DNA of 64,000 nt. It comes from Micromonospora costi (GTDB lineage: Bacteria > Actinomycetota > Actinomycetes > Mycobacteriales > Micromonosporaceae). Location: NCBI RefSeq assembly GCF_003626655.1, contig NZ_RBAN01000002.1, positions 434,001 to 498,000 of the forward strand, written 5' to 3'. Of the stretch, positions 15,426 to 23,922 are shown one piece after another (within the stretch, counting starts at the first letter, position 1; every line of letters starts with the position of its first letter). The notes beneath the pieces were generated by a model. It did not search any database and was not told the DNA's origin. It worked only from the letters and a program-made list of their open reading frames with translations. Position numbers and translations under genes: made by a program.

Positions 15426-18400
15426 TCAGCGCGCCTGCACGAAGACCGCCACGCTGCGGGGCGGTACCGTGAACGTGCCGGTCGTCCGGTCGAACGACGC
15501 GGTCCGCAGCGCCGGGTCCGCCGAGGTGCGCAGCACCGGGTGCAGGGACACGTCCGCGCCCCGCAGCCCCGGCAACCGCTGGCTCGCCGTGTCCGGCGTG
15601 CCGTTGAAGACCACCGTCACCGACGCCCACCGCGGGTCGAGGCCCCGACCGTCCAGCGTCATGGTGAGCACGCCGGGCGTCTCCGCCGGGCCGGAGAGCG
15701 GGAACGCGACTCGCTGCTGCACCTGTTCGGCGCTGGCCAGCCCGAAGACCGGCGACGACGCCCGGATCTTCAGCAGCTCGCCGTAGCGGGCGTCGGTGGT
15801 GTCGATGGCCGCGCAGTCGGGCATCAGGGCCGGGTCGGCCAGCAGCGGACGGGCGTACGGCCACTTGGCCTGGTTGTCCGCGGCCGGCGGCAGGCCGGCG
15901 CCGAAGCCGTTGCCCCGGGCGCAGTCCCAGCGGATCTGGTTGAACCAGTCCCCCGAGTTGTACGAGTTGCGGTCCAGCGACTTCGAACGCAGCCGCTCGG
16001 TGCCGGCGGTCACGAAGCCGGTGCCCTGGCCCAGCACCACCGTGCCCAGCGCGAGCACCTGCATCCGCGACCGGTCCGCCGCCGAGGTGCCCTGCGGCAG
16101 CTTGTACGCCAGCGCGTCGTACAGGATCTCGTTGTCGTGCGCGTCGACGTACGTGACGGCCTCCCCCGGCGCGGCCGTGTACCCGGCCGGCGAGCCGTTG
16201 TAGTCCACTTGCGCCCCGGTCACCCGCGCGCCCGTCGAGTCGGTGAACCGGTAGTCGCGCAGGTTGCCGGTGAGGCCGACCTTGATGAGGTCGTGCTGGT
16301 GCAGCAGCCGGGCCCGCTGTTCGGCCGCCGTGCCGTTCACCGGGTCGCCGTTGGGGTCGGTGAGGAGACCGGACGCGAAGCCCTGGACCCTCGGGTTCTC
16401 GTCGAACGGGCCACCGCCGCGCACCGCGTCGCGGAGCCGGTCGTTGAAGGTGCCCACGCCCGTGCCCGCCATGTTGGCCTGGGTGGCCTGGACGAACCGG
16501 GCGTCGTTGGCCACCTCGCCGAAGTTCCAGCCCTCCCCGTAGAGCAGGATCGAGCGGCCGTCCACACCGTGGCGGGCCGGGGTGAGCCTGTCGAGCGCCG
16601 CGCGCACGGCCAGGATGTTCGCCTTCGGGTGGTGCCCCATCAGGTCGAACCGGAAGCCGTCCACCTTGTACGCCTTCGCCCAGGTGACCACGGAGTCCAC
16701 CACGAGCTTGCCCATCATGGCGTGCTCGGGAGCCGTGTTGGCGCAGCAGGTGGACGTGGCCACCGTGCCGTCGTCCAGCAGCCGGTGGTAGTAGCCCGGC
16801 ACGATCTGGTCGAGCACCGACTTCGGGTCCGTGCCGGCGGCCGACGTGTGGTTGTAGACCACGTCCATGACCACCCGCAGGCCGGCGCCGTTGATGCCGG
16901 CGACCATCCGGCGGAACTCGGCGGTCCGCGCCGCGCCGGCCGGGTCGACGGCGTACCCGCCCTCCGGCACCGTGTAGTGCAGCGGGTCGTACCCCCAGTT
17001 GTAGCCGTCGGTCTCGGCCACCGCCGCGACGCACGCCTGCTGCCGGTCGGAGTCCGGCGGGAGCGCGGCCAGGTCGCAGTCGGGCTGCCGCTGGTCGGCG
17101 CGACGCTCGGGAATGGTGGCGAAGTCGAACGCGGGCAGCAGGTGCAGGTGGGTGACCCCGGCGTCGCCGAGCGCCCGCAGATGTGTCATCCCGGCGGTGG
17201 ACGGGTCGGTGAAGGCGAGGAACGTTCCGCGGCGTCGCTCCGGCACGGTGTCGTCGGCCACCGAGAAGTCCCGCACCGACAGTTCGGAGACCTGCGCCCG
17301 GCTCGGCGGCACCGGGGCCGGCTTGCGCAGCGCCGACCAGCCGGGCGGGGCGAGCGCCGGGTCGGCGAGGTCCACCAGCTGGCTGTGGGTGGAGTCCGGC
17401 GCCAGCGCCACCGAGTAGGGGTCGGTCACCGAGGCGGTGACCATCCGCTGCGCCGCCGGTTGCCAGGCCTGCACCTGGTAGCGGTAGTACTTCCCCGTCC
17501 ACGACCGGTCGCCGCGCACCGACCAGACGCCGGTGCGGTCGTCCCGGCGCATCGGGACGGTCCGCGGCCCGGCCGACGGCGAGTCGAACAGCTGCAACGA
17601 CACCGTCCGCGCCGTCGGCGCCCACACCGACAGCGTGGGCGTCCGGCCGGCGAAGGTCGGCCCGAGGCGCGCGTCGGTGGCGCGGGCGTACACGTCGTCG
17701 AGCACTCCGGGGATCTGCACGCCGGTGGCGGCCAGCAGGGTGCCGTCGGCGTCCCGCTCGGTCACCAGCAGCTGCCCGCGCAGCGCGGCCGGCACCCGGG
17801 CCAGGTCGCCGCGGGACAGGGTGAAGGCCCGGTACGCCCACAGGTGGGGGAAGGCCGTGCGCTGCGCCTCCGTCAACCCGTTGCGCTGCGCGGTCAGCGG
17901 CAGCGTGGCGTACGTCCCGGCCAGCTCGCCGTCCACGACCGTCACCCCGCCGGCGGGGGCGGTCACCAGGGCGTACCGCCGGCCGTCGGTGGGCCCGGTC
18001 TGCCAGGCGACGGTGGACCGGTCGATCCAGTGCGCCCGCTGCCTGGTGATGTCGAGGTCCCCTCCGCCGGTGCTGGCGGTCGGCGGGAGCAGCCGGCCCG
18101 GCGTGCCGGCCAGCAGCCACACCTCCCGCCCGGCGCTCGCGAGGTCGAGCCGCTGGTCGTCGGGGAGGTCCTTCTCGTCTCCCCGGTGGACGATGTAGCT
18201 GAGCCCGGTCGCGCCGGCCGCGAGCGGCACCCGGAACACCGCGCCGAACGCGTCGACGCGCGCCGGTTCCAGCGGGTCGGACCACTCGGTCGGGTTGGCC
18301 GCGCCGTCCCAGACGTGCAGGCCCCAGCCGTCGTAGTTGCCGTCGGCCCGCCGGTAGTGGATCACGGCGGTGCCCTCGTCGACCGGCGGGTCGGGTTCGC

Positions 18401-20930
18401 CCGTGGCCGCCTGGCGGGTCGGGTAGACCGTCGGGTCGCCCTGCTTGAGCCAGACCTCCCCGGTCTGCGTCACGTCGATGGTCCGGTCGTCGCCGACGTC
18501 CTTGTTGCCCGCCTTGTCGACCACCAGGAAGCCGACGGACGCCGCGCCCGGCTTGAGCTTCACCCAGGCGAATCGTCCGTAGGAGTCCTCCCCGACGAAC
18601 GGCTGACCGTCGGGCCACTGCGTGACGTAGGCCGGGTCGATGTCGCCCCAGGCGTACAGGCTCCAGTCGTCGTACCCCCCGGCCGGACGCTGGTAGTGCA
18701 CGACCGCCCAGTCGCGGGATGCGGCCGGCGGCGGGGTGCCCACCGTGGCGGTGGACCGGGCGGTGGCGGTGCGCCCGCGCCCGTCGCGGACGACCGCCTT
18801 GTACTCGACCCTCGTCCCGCCCGCTAGGCCGGTGAGGTCGTGGTGCACCGTGTATGGGGCCCGGTGCGCGCTGCCCAGCAGTGTCCAGGACCCGCCCGCC
18901 ACCCCCGCGGCGACCGTGACCGTGGCCAGGGGGTCGCCGGTGACCTGGGCGGTGACCGCGGCCCGGGTGGCGACCGGCTCCTGCGGTGACGGCGCGGTGA
19001 TCGTGATCGAGGGCGCACGGTCCGGGCGCGCGATCGGCGTACCGGCGCGGTGCACCACGGCGGACAGCGGCGGCACCGTCAGCGTCAGCCGGCCGTCGGC
19101 GCCCGCGGTGGCGGTGCCGGACGCGCCGTGGATGCCGGTGAAGGTCGCGCCGGCCGACCACGTGTCCACGGTGACAGTCTGCGCGGTGTCCGCGTTGTTC
19201 ACCGCCACCACGTACTCGGTGCGCTCGCTCGGCAGGACCCGGGAGAAGGCGAAGACGCCGGGCCCGTCGGCCGCGTACCGGGTGACCTGGACGCCGTCGC
19301 GCAGCGCCGGGTGGGCGCGGCGCAGCGCGGCCAGGTCGGCGATCGTGCGGTAGAGCGGGTGGGCGCGGTCGTACTGGTCGACGCCGTGGGTGCGGTCGGT
19401 GCCGAGCAGGTCGTCGTCGAGGTAGTCGGGGACCGCCGAGGCGAACATGTCCTGCCGGGCGTCCTTGTCCCCGCCCGGGCCGGTGAAGCCCTGTTCGTCG
19501 CCGGAGTAGACGACCGGCTGGCCGCGGGTGAGGAACATCAGCTGGTGGGCGAGCTGGTCCCGGCGCAGGTGGGTGGCCGGGTCGGTGCCGCCGCCGGCGA
19601 TGAACGAGCCGATCCGGCCCATGTCGTGGTTGCCGAGGAAGGTGGTGAGCCGGTTGGCGTCGGTGTCGCGGGCGGCGTAGAGGTCGTCGCGGGCGTACAC
19701 GTCCGCGAGCGCCTTCGCGGAGCCCGCGCCGGCGGTGTAGCCGCGCGCCGCCTCCTGGAACGGGAAGTCGAGGGTGGCCGGCAGCCCGCCGCGCCGCACG
19801 TACGTCGAGGTGACCTCGGGATCGGCGCTGTAGACCTCGCCGAACATGAAGAAGTCCTTCTTGCCGGCGCGGTCGGCGGCCCGCTCGATGCCCTGGCTGA
19901 ACTGGGGCCAGAAGTCGAGGTTGCTGTGCTTCACCGTGTCCAGGCGGAACCCGTCGACCCCGGTCCCGGTGACCCAGTCGGCGTAGATCTTCGTCATGCC
20001 CCGCACCACCTCCGGACGCTCCGTCCAGAGGTCGTCGAGGCCGTAGAAGTCGCCGTACTCGCTGTTCTCGCCGGCGAAGGTGGAGTCGCCCCGGTTGTGG
20101 TACATGGTCGGGTCGTTGAGCCACGCCGGGACCTTGGCCGTCGCGTCGGCCGGGGTCGGGAACGTCGGGGTGTACGGGAAGGACTTCCCGTTCACGTCGG
20201 GGAAGTCCCGGGTGCCGTCGGCGTAGTTCCGGTCCTCGAAGGCGCGCCCCTGCGCGTCCCGGTAGGGCGAGGTCGCCTTGTCCACATAGGTGTACCGGTC
20301 CTCGGCGTACCGGATGACGTCGGCGGTGTGGTTGACGATCACGTCGAGGTAGATCTTGATGCCGCGCTGGTGCGCCAGGCGGACCAGCCTCGCCAGGTCC
20401 TCCTTGCTGCCGAAGTGCGGGTCGACCTGGGTGAAGTCGGTGATCCAGTAGCCGTGGTAGCCGGCGGAGACGTCGGCCCCGCTGCCCTGCACCGGCCGGT
20501 TCTTGAACACGGGCGCGAGCCAGATGGCCGTGGTGCCGAGCCCCTGGATGTAGTCGAGCCGGTCCGTGACCCCCTTGAGGTCGCCACCGTGGTAGAAGCC
20601 CTTGTCCTGCGGGTCGTACCCGGTGCGGAGCCGGTCGCCGGCGAGGCCGCCGCGGTCGTTGCGCGGGTCGCCGTTGGCGAACCGGTCGGGCAGGACGAAG
20701 TAGAACTGCTCGGCCCGGGCCGCGTCGTCGCCGGCGGCGAGCAGGGCCTCGGCGGAGGGTTCGGTGCGCCACTGGGCGGCACCGCCGGCGGCCGGCGCGG
20801 CCGCGCCGGCCGCCTCCGCCGTGGACGTCCCGCCGAGCCGGTGCACGGCGACCGGCGTGCCGACCAGCGTGAGGGCGAGCAGGGTGACGAGAGCGAGCAG
20901 GGACGTGCGCGATGTCGGCGGGGGTTCCAT
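15426..20930 (-). CDS. pulA: Secreted bifunctional alpha-amylase / pullulanase (amylopullulanase)
   Basis: A very large (1834 aa) exported glycoside hydrolase with two GH13 catalytic domains. A signal peptide covers about residues 1-40. The N-terminal alpha-amylase domain (about 70-500) has VNHTAD, the nucleophile region DGFRLDTVKHSN near 327, GEVYS near 360 and GNHDMGRIG near 437. Starch-binding/pullulanase-associated modules follow at about 735-950 (two VxHYxRxxGxYDxWxLxxW motifs). Next comes an N-terminal pullulanase beta domain (PTLSVWAPTARTVSLQLFD). The second GH13 domain of the alpha-1,6-glucosidase type has VVYNHTSAAG near 1360, DGFRFDLMGHHP near 1428, GEGWNFGE near 1466 and DAHDNE near 1600. 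It should hydrolyse both alpha-1,4 and alpha-1,6 bonds of starch or pullulan outside the cell. Its promoter carries LacI-type operators. Confidence 0.94.
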   Translation of the reverse strand: MEPPPTSRTSLLALVTLLALTLVGTPVAVHRLGGTSTAEAAGAAAPAAGGAAQWRTEPSAEALLAAGDDAARAEQFYFVLPDRFANGDPRNDRGGLAGDRLRTGYDPQDKGFYHGGDLKGVTDRLDYIQGLGTTAIWLAPVFKNRPVQGSGADVSAGYHGYWITDFTQVDPHFGSKEDLARLVRLAHQRGIKIYLDVIVNHTADVIRYAEDRYTYVDKATSPYRDAQGRAFEDRNYADGTRDFPDVNGKSFPYTPTFPTPADATAKVPAWLNDPTMYHNRGDSTFAGENSEYGDFYGLDDLWTERPEVVRGMTKIYADWVTGTGVDGFRLDTVKHSNLDFWPQFSQGIERAADRAGKKDFFMFGEVYSADPEVTSTYVRRGGLPATLDFPFQEAARGYTAGAGSAKALADVYARDDLYAARDTDANRLTTFLGNHDMGRIGSFIAGGGTDPATHLRRDQLAHQLMFLTRGQPVVYSGDEQGFTGPGGDKDARQDMFASAVPDYLDDDLLGTDRTHGVDQYDRAHPLYRTIADLAALRRAHPALRDGVQVTRYAADGPGVFAFSRVLPSERTEYVVAVNNADTAQTVTVDTWSAGATFTGIHGASGTATAGADGRLTLTVPPLSAVVHRAGTPIARPDRAPSITITAPSPQEPVATRAAVTAQVTGDPLATVTVAAGVAGGSWTLLGSAHRAPYTVHHDLTGLAGGTRVEYKAVVRDGRGRTATARSTATVGTPPPAASRDWAVVHYQRPAGGYDDWSLYAWGDIDPAYVTQWPDGQPFVGEDSYGRFAWVKLKPGAASVGFLVVDKAGNKDVGDDRTIDVTQTGEVWLKQGDPTVYPTRQAATGEPDPPVDEGTAVIHYRRADGNYDGWGLHVWDGAANPTEWSDPLEPARVDAFGAVFRVPLAAGATGLSYIVHRGDEKDLPDDQRLDLASAGREVWLLAGTPGRLLPPTASTGGGDLDITRQRAHWIDRSTVAWQTGPTDGRRYALVTAPAGGVTVVDGELAGTYATLPLTAQRNGLTEAQRTAFPHLWAYRAFTLSRGDLARVPAALRGQLLVTERDADGTLLAATGVQIPGVLDDVYARATDARLGPTFAGRTPTLSVWAPTARTVSLQLFDSPSAGPRTVPMRRDDRTGVWSVRGDRSWTGKYYRYQVQAWQPAAQRMVTASVTDPYSVALAPDSTHSQLVDLADPALAPPGWSALRKPAPVPPSRAQVSELSVRDFSVADDTVPERRRGTFLAFTDPSTAGMTHLRALGDAGVTHLHLLPAFDFATIPERRADQRQPDCDLAALPPDSDRQQACVAAVAETDGYNWGYDPLHYTVPEGGYAVDPAGAARTAEFRRMVAGINGAGLRVVMDVVYNHTSAAGTDPKSVLDQIVPGYYHRLLDDGTVATSTCCANTAPEHAMMGKLVVDSVVTWAKAYKVDGFRFDLMGHHPKANILAVRAALDRLTPARHGVDGRSILLYGEGWNFGEVANDARFVQATQANMAGTGVGTFNDRLRDAVRGGGPFDENPRVQGFASGLLTDPNGDPVNGTAAEQRARLLHQHDLIKVGLTGNLRDYRFTDSTGARVTGAQVDYNGSPAGYTAAPGEAVTYVDAHDNEILYDALAYKLPQGTSAADRSRMQVLALGTVVLGQGTGFVTAGTERLRSKSLDRNSYNSGDWFNQIRWDCARGNGFGAGLPPAADNQAKWPYARPLLADPALMPDCAAIDTTDARYGELLKIRASSPVFGLASAEQVQQRVAFPLSGPAETPGVLTMTLDGRGLDPRWASVTVVFNGTPDTASQRLPGLRGADVSLHPVLRTSADPALRTASFDRTTGTFTVPPRSVAVFVQAR

Positions 20931-20963
20931 CGACGGCCTTCCTCTGGTCGTTGATTGGCCCGC

Positions 20964-21014
20964 ACGCTAGCCCTTGCCGAAACGTTCTGCAATACCTTGC
21001 AAACAACGTCGCAA
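20964..21014 (-). promoter_or_regulatory. pulA promoter with two LacI/MalR-type operators
   Basis: On the minus strand, TTGCAG (20987-20992), a 17-bp gap and TAGCGT (20964-20969) make a good sigma-70 type promoter. A LacI-family-like inverted repeat TTGCCGAAACGTTCTGCAA (20974-20992, plus-strand reading) overlaps the -35 and spacer. A second, weaker one, TTGCAAACAACGTCGCAA, lies at 20997-21014, 23 bp away. The TTGC...ACGT...GCAA form fits the LacI/GalR family. MalR-type control of an amylolytic gene is the obvious inference, but no regulator is encoded in this window. Confidence 0.65.
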
Positions 21015-21066
21015 CACGACAGTGGATTGCGTAAGGTTCGACCGTCGGTGGTGCCCCCGCCGGTCG

Positions 21067-21780
21067 TCAGAGCCCGGAGCAGTCCGTGCCGTTGACGGTG
21101 CACGTGGTCGGGCTCGTGCTGGCCCGCTCCACATGGAACTGCAGCAGCACCGAGGCACCGGGCGCCAGGGCCTCGCCGCCGGTGTAGGTGTAGCCGCCGT
21201 CCGCCTGCCGCAGCGTCCCCTGCCGGTCGTTCGCCACCCAGGCGGTGACCAGCCGGCCGCCGGAGAACACCAGCCGGACCTCCCAGTCCTGCCGGCTCCG
21301 GGACGTGTTGCTGACCTTCACCTCACCGATGAAGCCGCCCGAGAACGCGTTCTCGGCGCGGTAGCGACCGGTCACCGCCGGTGCCGCCGGCGGCGGCGCG
21401 GACACCTGCGGGCTCGCCGCGACCGGAGGCGCGGCGGCCGGCTGCGCGGAACCGGACGGGCTCAGGGCGGACGGCGTCGTCGGACGCACCGACAGGCTCG
21501 GCGTGGGCGGCGTCGTCGACGCGGACGCCGCCACGGTCGGCCGCGCCGTCGCGCTCGCGGTGGCGGTCGCCGAGGCGGCCGACGGCCAGCGCGGCGTGGG
21601 CAGCGGCGCCCCGGCATTCGCCTGGCGCGGCGCCTCCGACCCCGAGCTGCGGCCACGGTACGTGCCCAGCGCGACGACCAGCAGCACCACCATGACGACC
21701 ACACCGGCGAACACCACGATCCACGGTGAGGACGCGATGGCCCTCCCGAGCGATCGCGGTTCGTCACTCGTGCCGGACAA
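21067..21780 (-). CDS. Membrane-anchored protein with C-terminal CBM2-like domain (paralogue 1)
   Basis: A 237-residue protein with a short cytoplasmic N terminus and one membrane helix at about 20-42 (WIVVFAGVVVMVVLLVVALG). A long Ala/Ser/Thr/Pro stalk spans about 50-135. A beta-sandwich domain at about 136-237 resembles family 2 carbohydrate-binding modules (YRAENAFSGGFIGEVKVSNTS, then a CTVNGTDC ending). The cysteines of TCTVNGTDCSG match the CBM2 terminal region. The start is TTG at 21780, supported by GGGAGGG a few bases upstream. It probably displays a sugar-binding domain outside the membrane, next to the secreted amylopullulanase. Whether it still binds polysaccharide is unknown. Confidence 0.8.
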   Translation of the reverse strand: MSGTSDEPRSLGRAIASSPWIVVFAGVVVMVVLLVVALGTYRGRSSGSEAPRQANAGAPLPTPRWPSAASATATASATARPTVAASASTTPPTPSLSVRPTTPSALSPSGSAQPAAAPPVAASPQVSAPPPAAPAVTGRYRAENAFSGGFIGEVKVSNTSRSRQDWEVRLVFSGGRLVTAWVANDRQGTLRQADGGYTYTGGEALAPGASVLLQFHVERASTSPTTCTVNGTDCSGL

Positions 21781-21816
21781 TGTCCCTCCCTCGACAGCCG
21801 TGGGGAGCGTAACGGG

Positions 21817-22500
21817 TCACCCGGCGGCGCAGTCGTTGCCGTTCACCGTGCACTCGACGAGCCGGCCGTCGCCGTCGTTGCGGCTGAACCGCAGCTCCAG
21901 CGTGACGCTCTCGCCGTCCGGCAGCGGATTCGTGCCGCGCAGCAGGTACCGCCCGTCGCCGCGGTAGTCCACCCGCACCCGGCCGTCACCGGACACGTCG
22001 ACGTCCCGGATCCGGCCGTCGAGGCGCAGCCGGACCGTCCACTCCTCGGCGCGGCCGCTGTCGTTGTGCACCTGGACCTCCGCCACGACGCCGTACCGAT
22101 CGGCGTCGCGCACCCGGTACGTGGCGGTCAGCGCACCGGCGGCGAACAGGCCCGGCTTCTCCGACGGCGCCGCCGGAGGCGGGCCCGACGAGCGCGGCGC
22201 CGCGGGCGACGGCCGTGTAGACATGCGGGACGGTCGTGCCGGGGCGGCCGTCGACCGGGTCGGCTCCGGAGTGGGCGAGGCGCTGGCCGACGTGGACGGG
22301 CCGACCGGGGCGATCGGCAGGTCCAGCGGCGGTACCGAGGCGGCGACCGGCTCCGGTTCGCGGACCCGGAAGGACAGCGACGCGACGAGCAGGAGGGTCG
22401 CCAACGTCGCCACACCGAGCAGGACGACGATCCACGGCACCGAAGCCAGCATCCTGGGCGCGGTCCCCGGGTCCGGTGGTCCGGCAGGCCGCACAGGCAT
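21817..22500 (-). CDS. Membrane-anchored protein with C-terminal CBM2-like domain (paralogue 2)
   Basis: A 227-residue tandem paralogue of the adjacent gene, with the same plan: short N terminus, membrane helix at about 20-45 (VPWIVVLLGVATLATLLLVASL), Pro/Ser/Thr stalk to about 118, then a beta domain ending VECTVNGNDCAAG. Sequence identity to its neighbour is low outside the helix and the CTVNGxDC end, so the duplication is old. AGAGGGG precedes the ATG. The two genes are 36 bp apart and probably co-transcribed. Confidence 0.78.
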   Translation of the reverse strand: MPVRPAGPPDPGTAPRMLASVPWIVVLLGVATLATLLLVASLSFRVREPEPVAASVPPLDLPIAPVGPSTSASASPTPEPTRSTAAPARPSRMSTRPSPAAPRSSGPPPAAPSEKPGLFAAGALTATYRVRDADRYGVVAEVQVHNDSGRAEEWTVRLRLDGRIRDVDVSGDGRVRVDYRGDGRYLLRGTNPLPDGESVTLELRFSRNDGDGRLVECTVNGNDCAAG

Positions 22501-22626
22501 GAGTCCCCTCTCGTTCGAGCCGATGCGCCAGAGTAGTCAGCGCGGGCCACGGCGGGAACGGCGGCGTCGGCGAACCGACCGACCAGACGGTGCGCCGCGG
22601 AAAACGGCTGGCGGGCGGCACTCCGG

Positions 22627-23016
22627 TCAGCCGGTGCGCACGACGGTACAGATGACCGGACCGGTGTCGGTGCTGCGCAGCAGGTACCGGTAGCGCTCGC
22701 CGGGCACCCGCGCCCCACGGCTGTCGAGGAACTCCCACTCCACGGCCACCTCGGTGAGCAGCGCGGACACCGGCTGCACGTCCTCGATGAGCGCGTGCGC
22801 GGCGACCAGCTCGCGTTCGTGGTAGTCCGGCGCGGCGCCGACGAAGGAGAGCGCCACCGCGGCCAGCGAGCTGAACGAGAAGCTGTAGGTGTCGGTGACC
22901 ACCAGGCCGGGCAGGGCGTAGCAGCCGGTGAGGGACGGCACGTCGCCGGCGGTCAGCGCCACGCCGTACCGGTCGAAGAAGTCGGTCAGCGCGTCAAGGT
23001 CGGTGGAGGCTCTCAC
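22627..23016 (-). CDS. Small NTF2/SnoaL-like fold protein, function unknown
   Basis: A 129-residue soluble protein. The opening LDALTDFFDRYGVALTAGDVPSLTGCYALPGLVVTD, with a cone-forming helix and later strands (VAVEWEFLD, RYRYLLRSTDTGPVICTVVRTG), is the pattern of NTF2-like/SnoaL-like proteins. GTG start at 23016. No catalytic residues can be assigned. It is followed 126 bp later by the CBM2-like paralogue genes on the same strand, but a functional link is not evident. Confidence 0.7.
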   Translation of the reverse strand: MRASTDLDALTDFFDRYGVALTAGDVPSLTGCYALPGLVVTDTYSFSFSSLAAVALSFVGAAPDYHERELVAAHALIEDVQPVSALLTEVAVEWEFLDSRGARVPGERYRYLLRSTDTGPVICTVVRTG

Positions 23017-23053
23017 GGCCGAAGCAATTGCCGCTGGCCACGCCGGCCAAACC

Positions 23054-23731
23054 TCAGCGCGCCGGTACGCGTACCTCGATCTCGGAGCCGAGGCGGGCGC
23101 CGCCGGCCAGGTCGAGGTCGTCGCCGCTCCAGAATCGGCCCGGGTCGTACCAGTTCGGACGCCGGCCGGGAGCCAGCAGGCCCATCGCCTCGTACGTCAC
23201 CGCCACAACCTCGGCGCAGTACGCCGTCTCCAGCGTCCGGTCCGGAACCGCCACGGGCCGCGCCCCGCCCGCACCGCGCCGCGGCCCGCGCCCGCCCGGC
23301 CGGGGCAGCTGCGGCACCCTCCCGCGCACCCAGCGCCAGGCGAGCTGGGCGGTCGACGGGAACGGCGTCCCGTCCAGACGGGCGATGGTGCGCAGCACCG
23401 CGTTCTCCATCTCGCCGTCCGCCGGCGGGTCGAGCTGGCGCAACCACGCCCGCTGCCCGTAGCGGTTCGCCCACACGCGCACCGCGTCCGCCAGGTCGTG
23501 CAGCTGCACGCCGCGCTGGTGGCTCCCCGACCACAGGTCGGGCAGCGCGCGGCCCAGCTCCGCGTGCCACATCAGCGGCGGCATGTCGTCCAGCACCACG
23601 GCCATGCCCACGTGGTTGACCGGGCTGTTGGTGGTGAGCTGGATCGCGCGGTCCGGCACGCTGCGGCCGCGGAACACCCATACGTCCCCGGTACGGGTCA
23701 GCTCCACCGCCTCGTCCAGGCTGATGCTCAT
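23054..23731 (-). CDS. Permuted NlpC/P60-like (YiiX-type) papain-fold protein
   Basis: A 225-residue protein with His40 in a conserved SPVNHVGMAVV strand and a later Cys in TAYCAEVVAVTYEAMGL. This His-before-Cys order marks circularly permuted NlpC/P60 domains, which act as hydrolases or acyltransferases on lipids or amides. The N-terminal RTGDVWVFRG motif fits as well. No signal peptide is present, so it is cytoplasmic as far as can be seen. Its start lies only 19 bp from the divergent small membrane protein gene, with overlapping -10 sites between them. Substrate unknown. Confidence 0.75.
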   Translation of the reverse strand: MSISLDEAVELTRTGDVWVFRGRSVPDRAIQLTTNSPVNHVGMAVVLDDMPPLMWHAELGRALPDLWSGSHQRGVQLHDLADAVRVWANRYGQRAWLRQLDPPADGEMENAVLRTIARLDGTPFPSTAQLAWRWVRGRVPQLPRPGGRGPRRGAGGARPVAVPDRTLETAYCAEVVAVTYEAMGLLAPGRRPNWYDPGRFWSGDDLDLAGGARLGSEIEVRVPAR

Positions 23732-23738
23732 AGGCGTC

Positions 23739-23745
23739 TACCCTA
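23739..23745. promoter_or_regulatory. Overlapping divergent leaderless -10 elements
   Basis: TACCCT (23739-23744) lies 6 nt before the ATG at 23751 on the plus strand. On the minus strand, TAGGGT (complement of 23740-23745) lies 8 nt before the ATG at 23731. Both fit TANNNT-type -10 boxes of leaderless actinobacterial mRNAs and share five of seven positions, so the two transcription starts should compete. Confidence 0.5.
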
Positions 23746-23750
23746 GGCCG

Positions 23751-23915
23751 ATGCGGCTACGGATGCGGTGGTGGAAGGTGCTCGGGCTGGCCGGCCTCGC
23801 CGGGGTGGCGGCCACGGGTGTGGTGATCGCCCGCGCCGAACGGCGGCGCCGGGCGTACACACCGGAGGAGATCCGGGAGCGGCTGCGCGCGCGGCACGCC
23901 GAGGCGAACGACTGA
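23751..23915 (+). CDS. Small single-pass membrane protein (54 aa)
   Basis: A 54-residue protein with a basic start (MRLRMRWWK), one hydrophobic helix (VLGLAGLAGVAATGVVIA) and a charged cytoplasmic-type tail (RRRRAYTPEEIRERLRARHAE). The start at 23751 is supported by a -10-like TACCCT 6 nt upstream (leaderless). I recognise the shape from short hypothetical proteins of actinomycetes but cannot name a function. It is divergent from the permuted NlpC/P60 gene and convergent with the beta-helix gene 7 bp away. Confidence 0.65.
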   Translation: MRLRMRWWKVLGLAGLAGVAATGVVIARAERRRRAYTPEEIRERLRARHAEAND

Positions 23916-23922
23916 TCGCGCG

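Noticed and set aside
15333..18827. Open frame of 1164 codons on the plus strand opposite pulA
   Set aside because: Arg/Val/Gly-rich antisense shadow with no ribosome site or domain. Long antisense frames are expected at this G+C content.
15259..21006. Open frame of 1915 codons on the minus strand overlapping pulA in another frame
   Set aside because: Composition is extremely Arg/Gly/Pro-rich and lacks any domain. It shadows the high-G+C pulA frame, which has full GH13 motifs.
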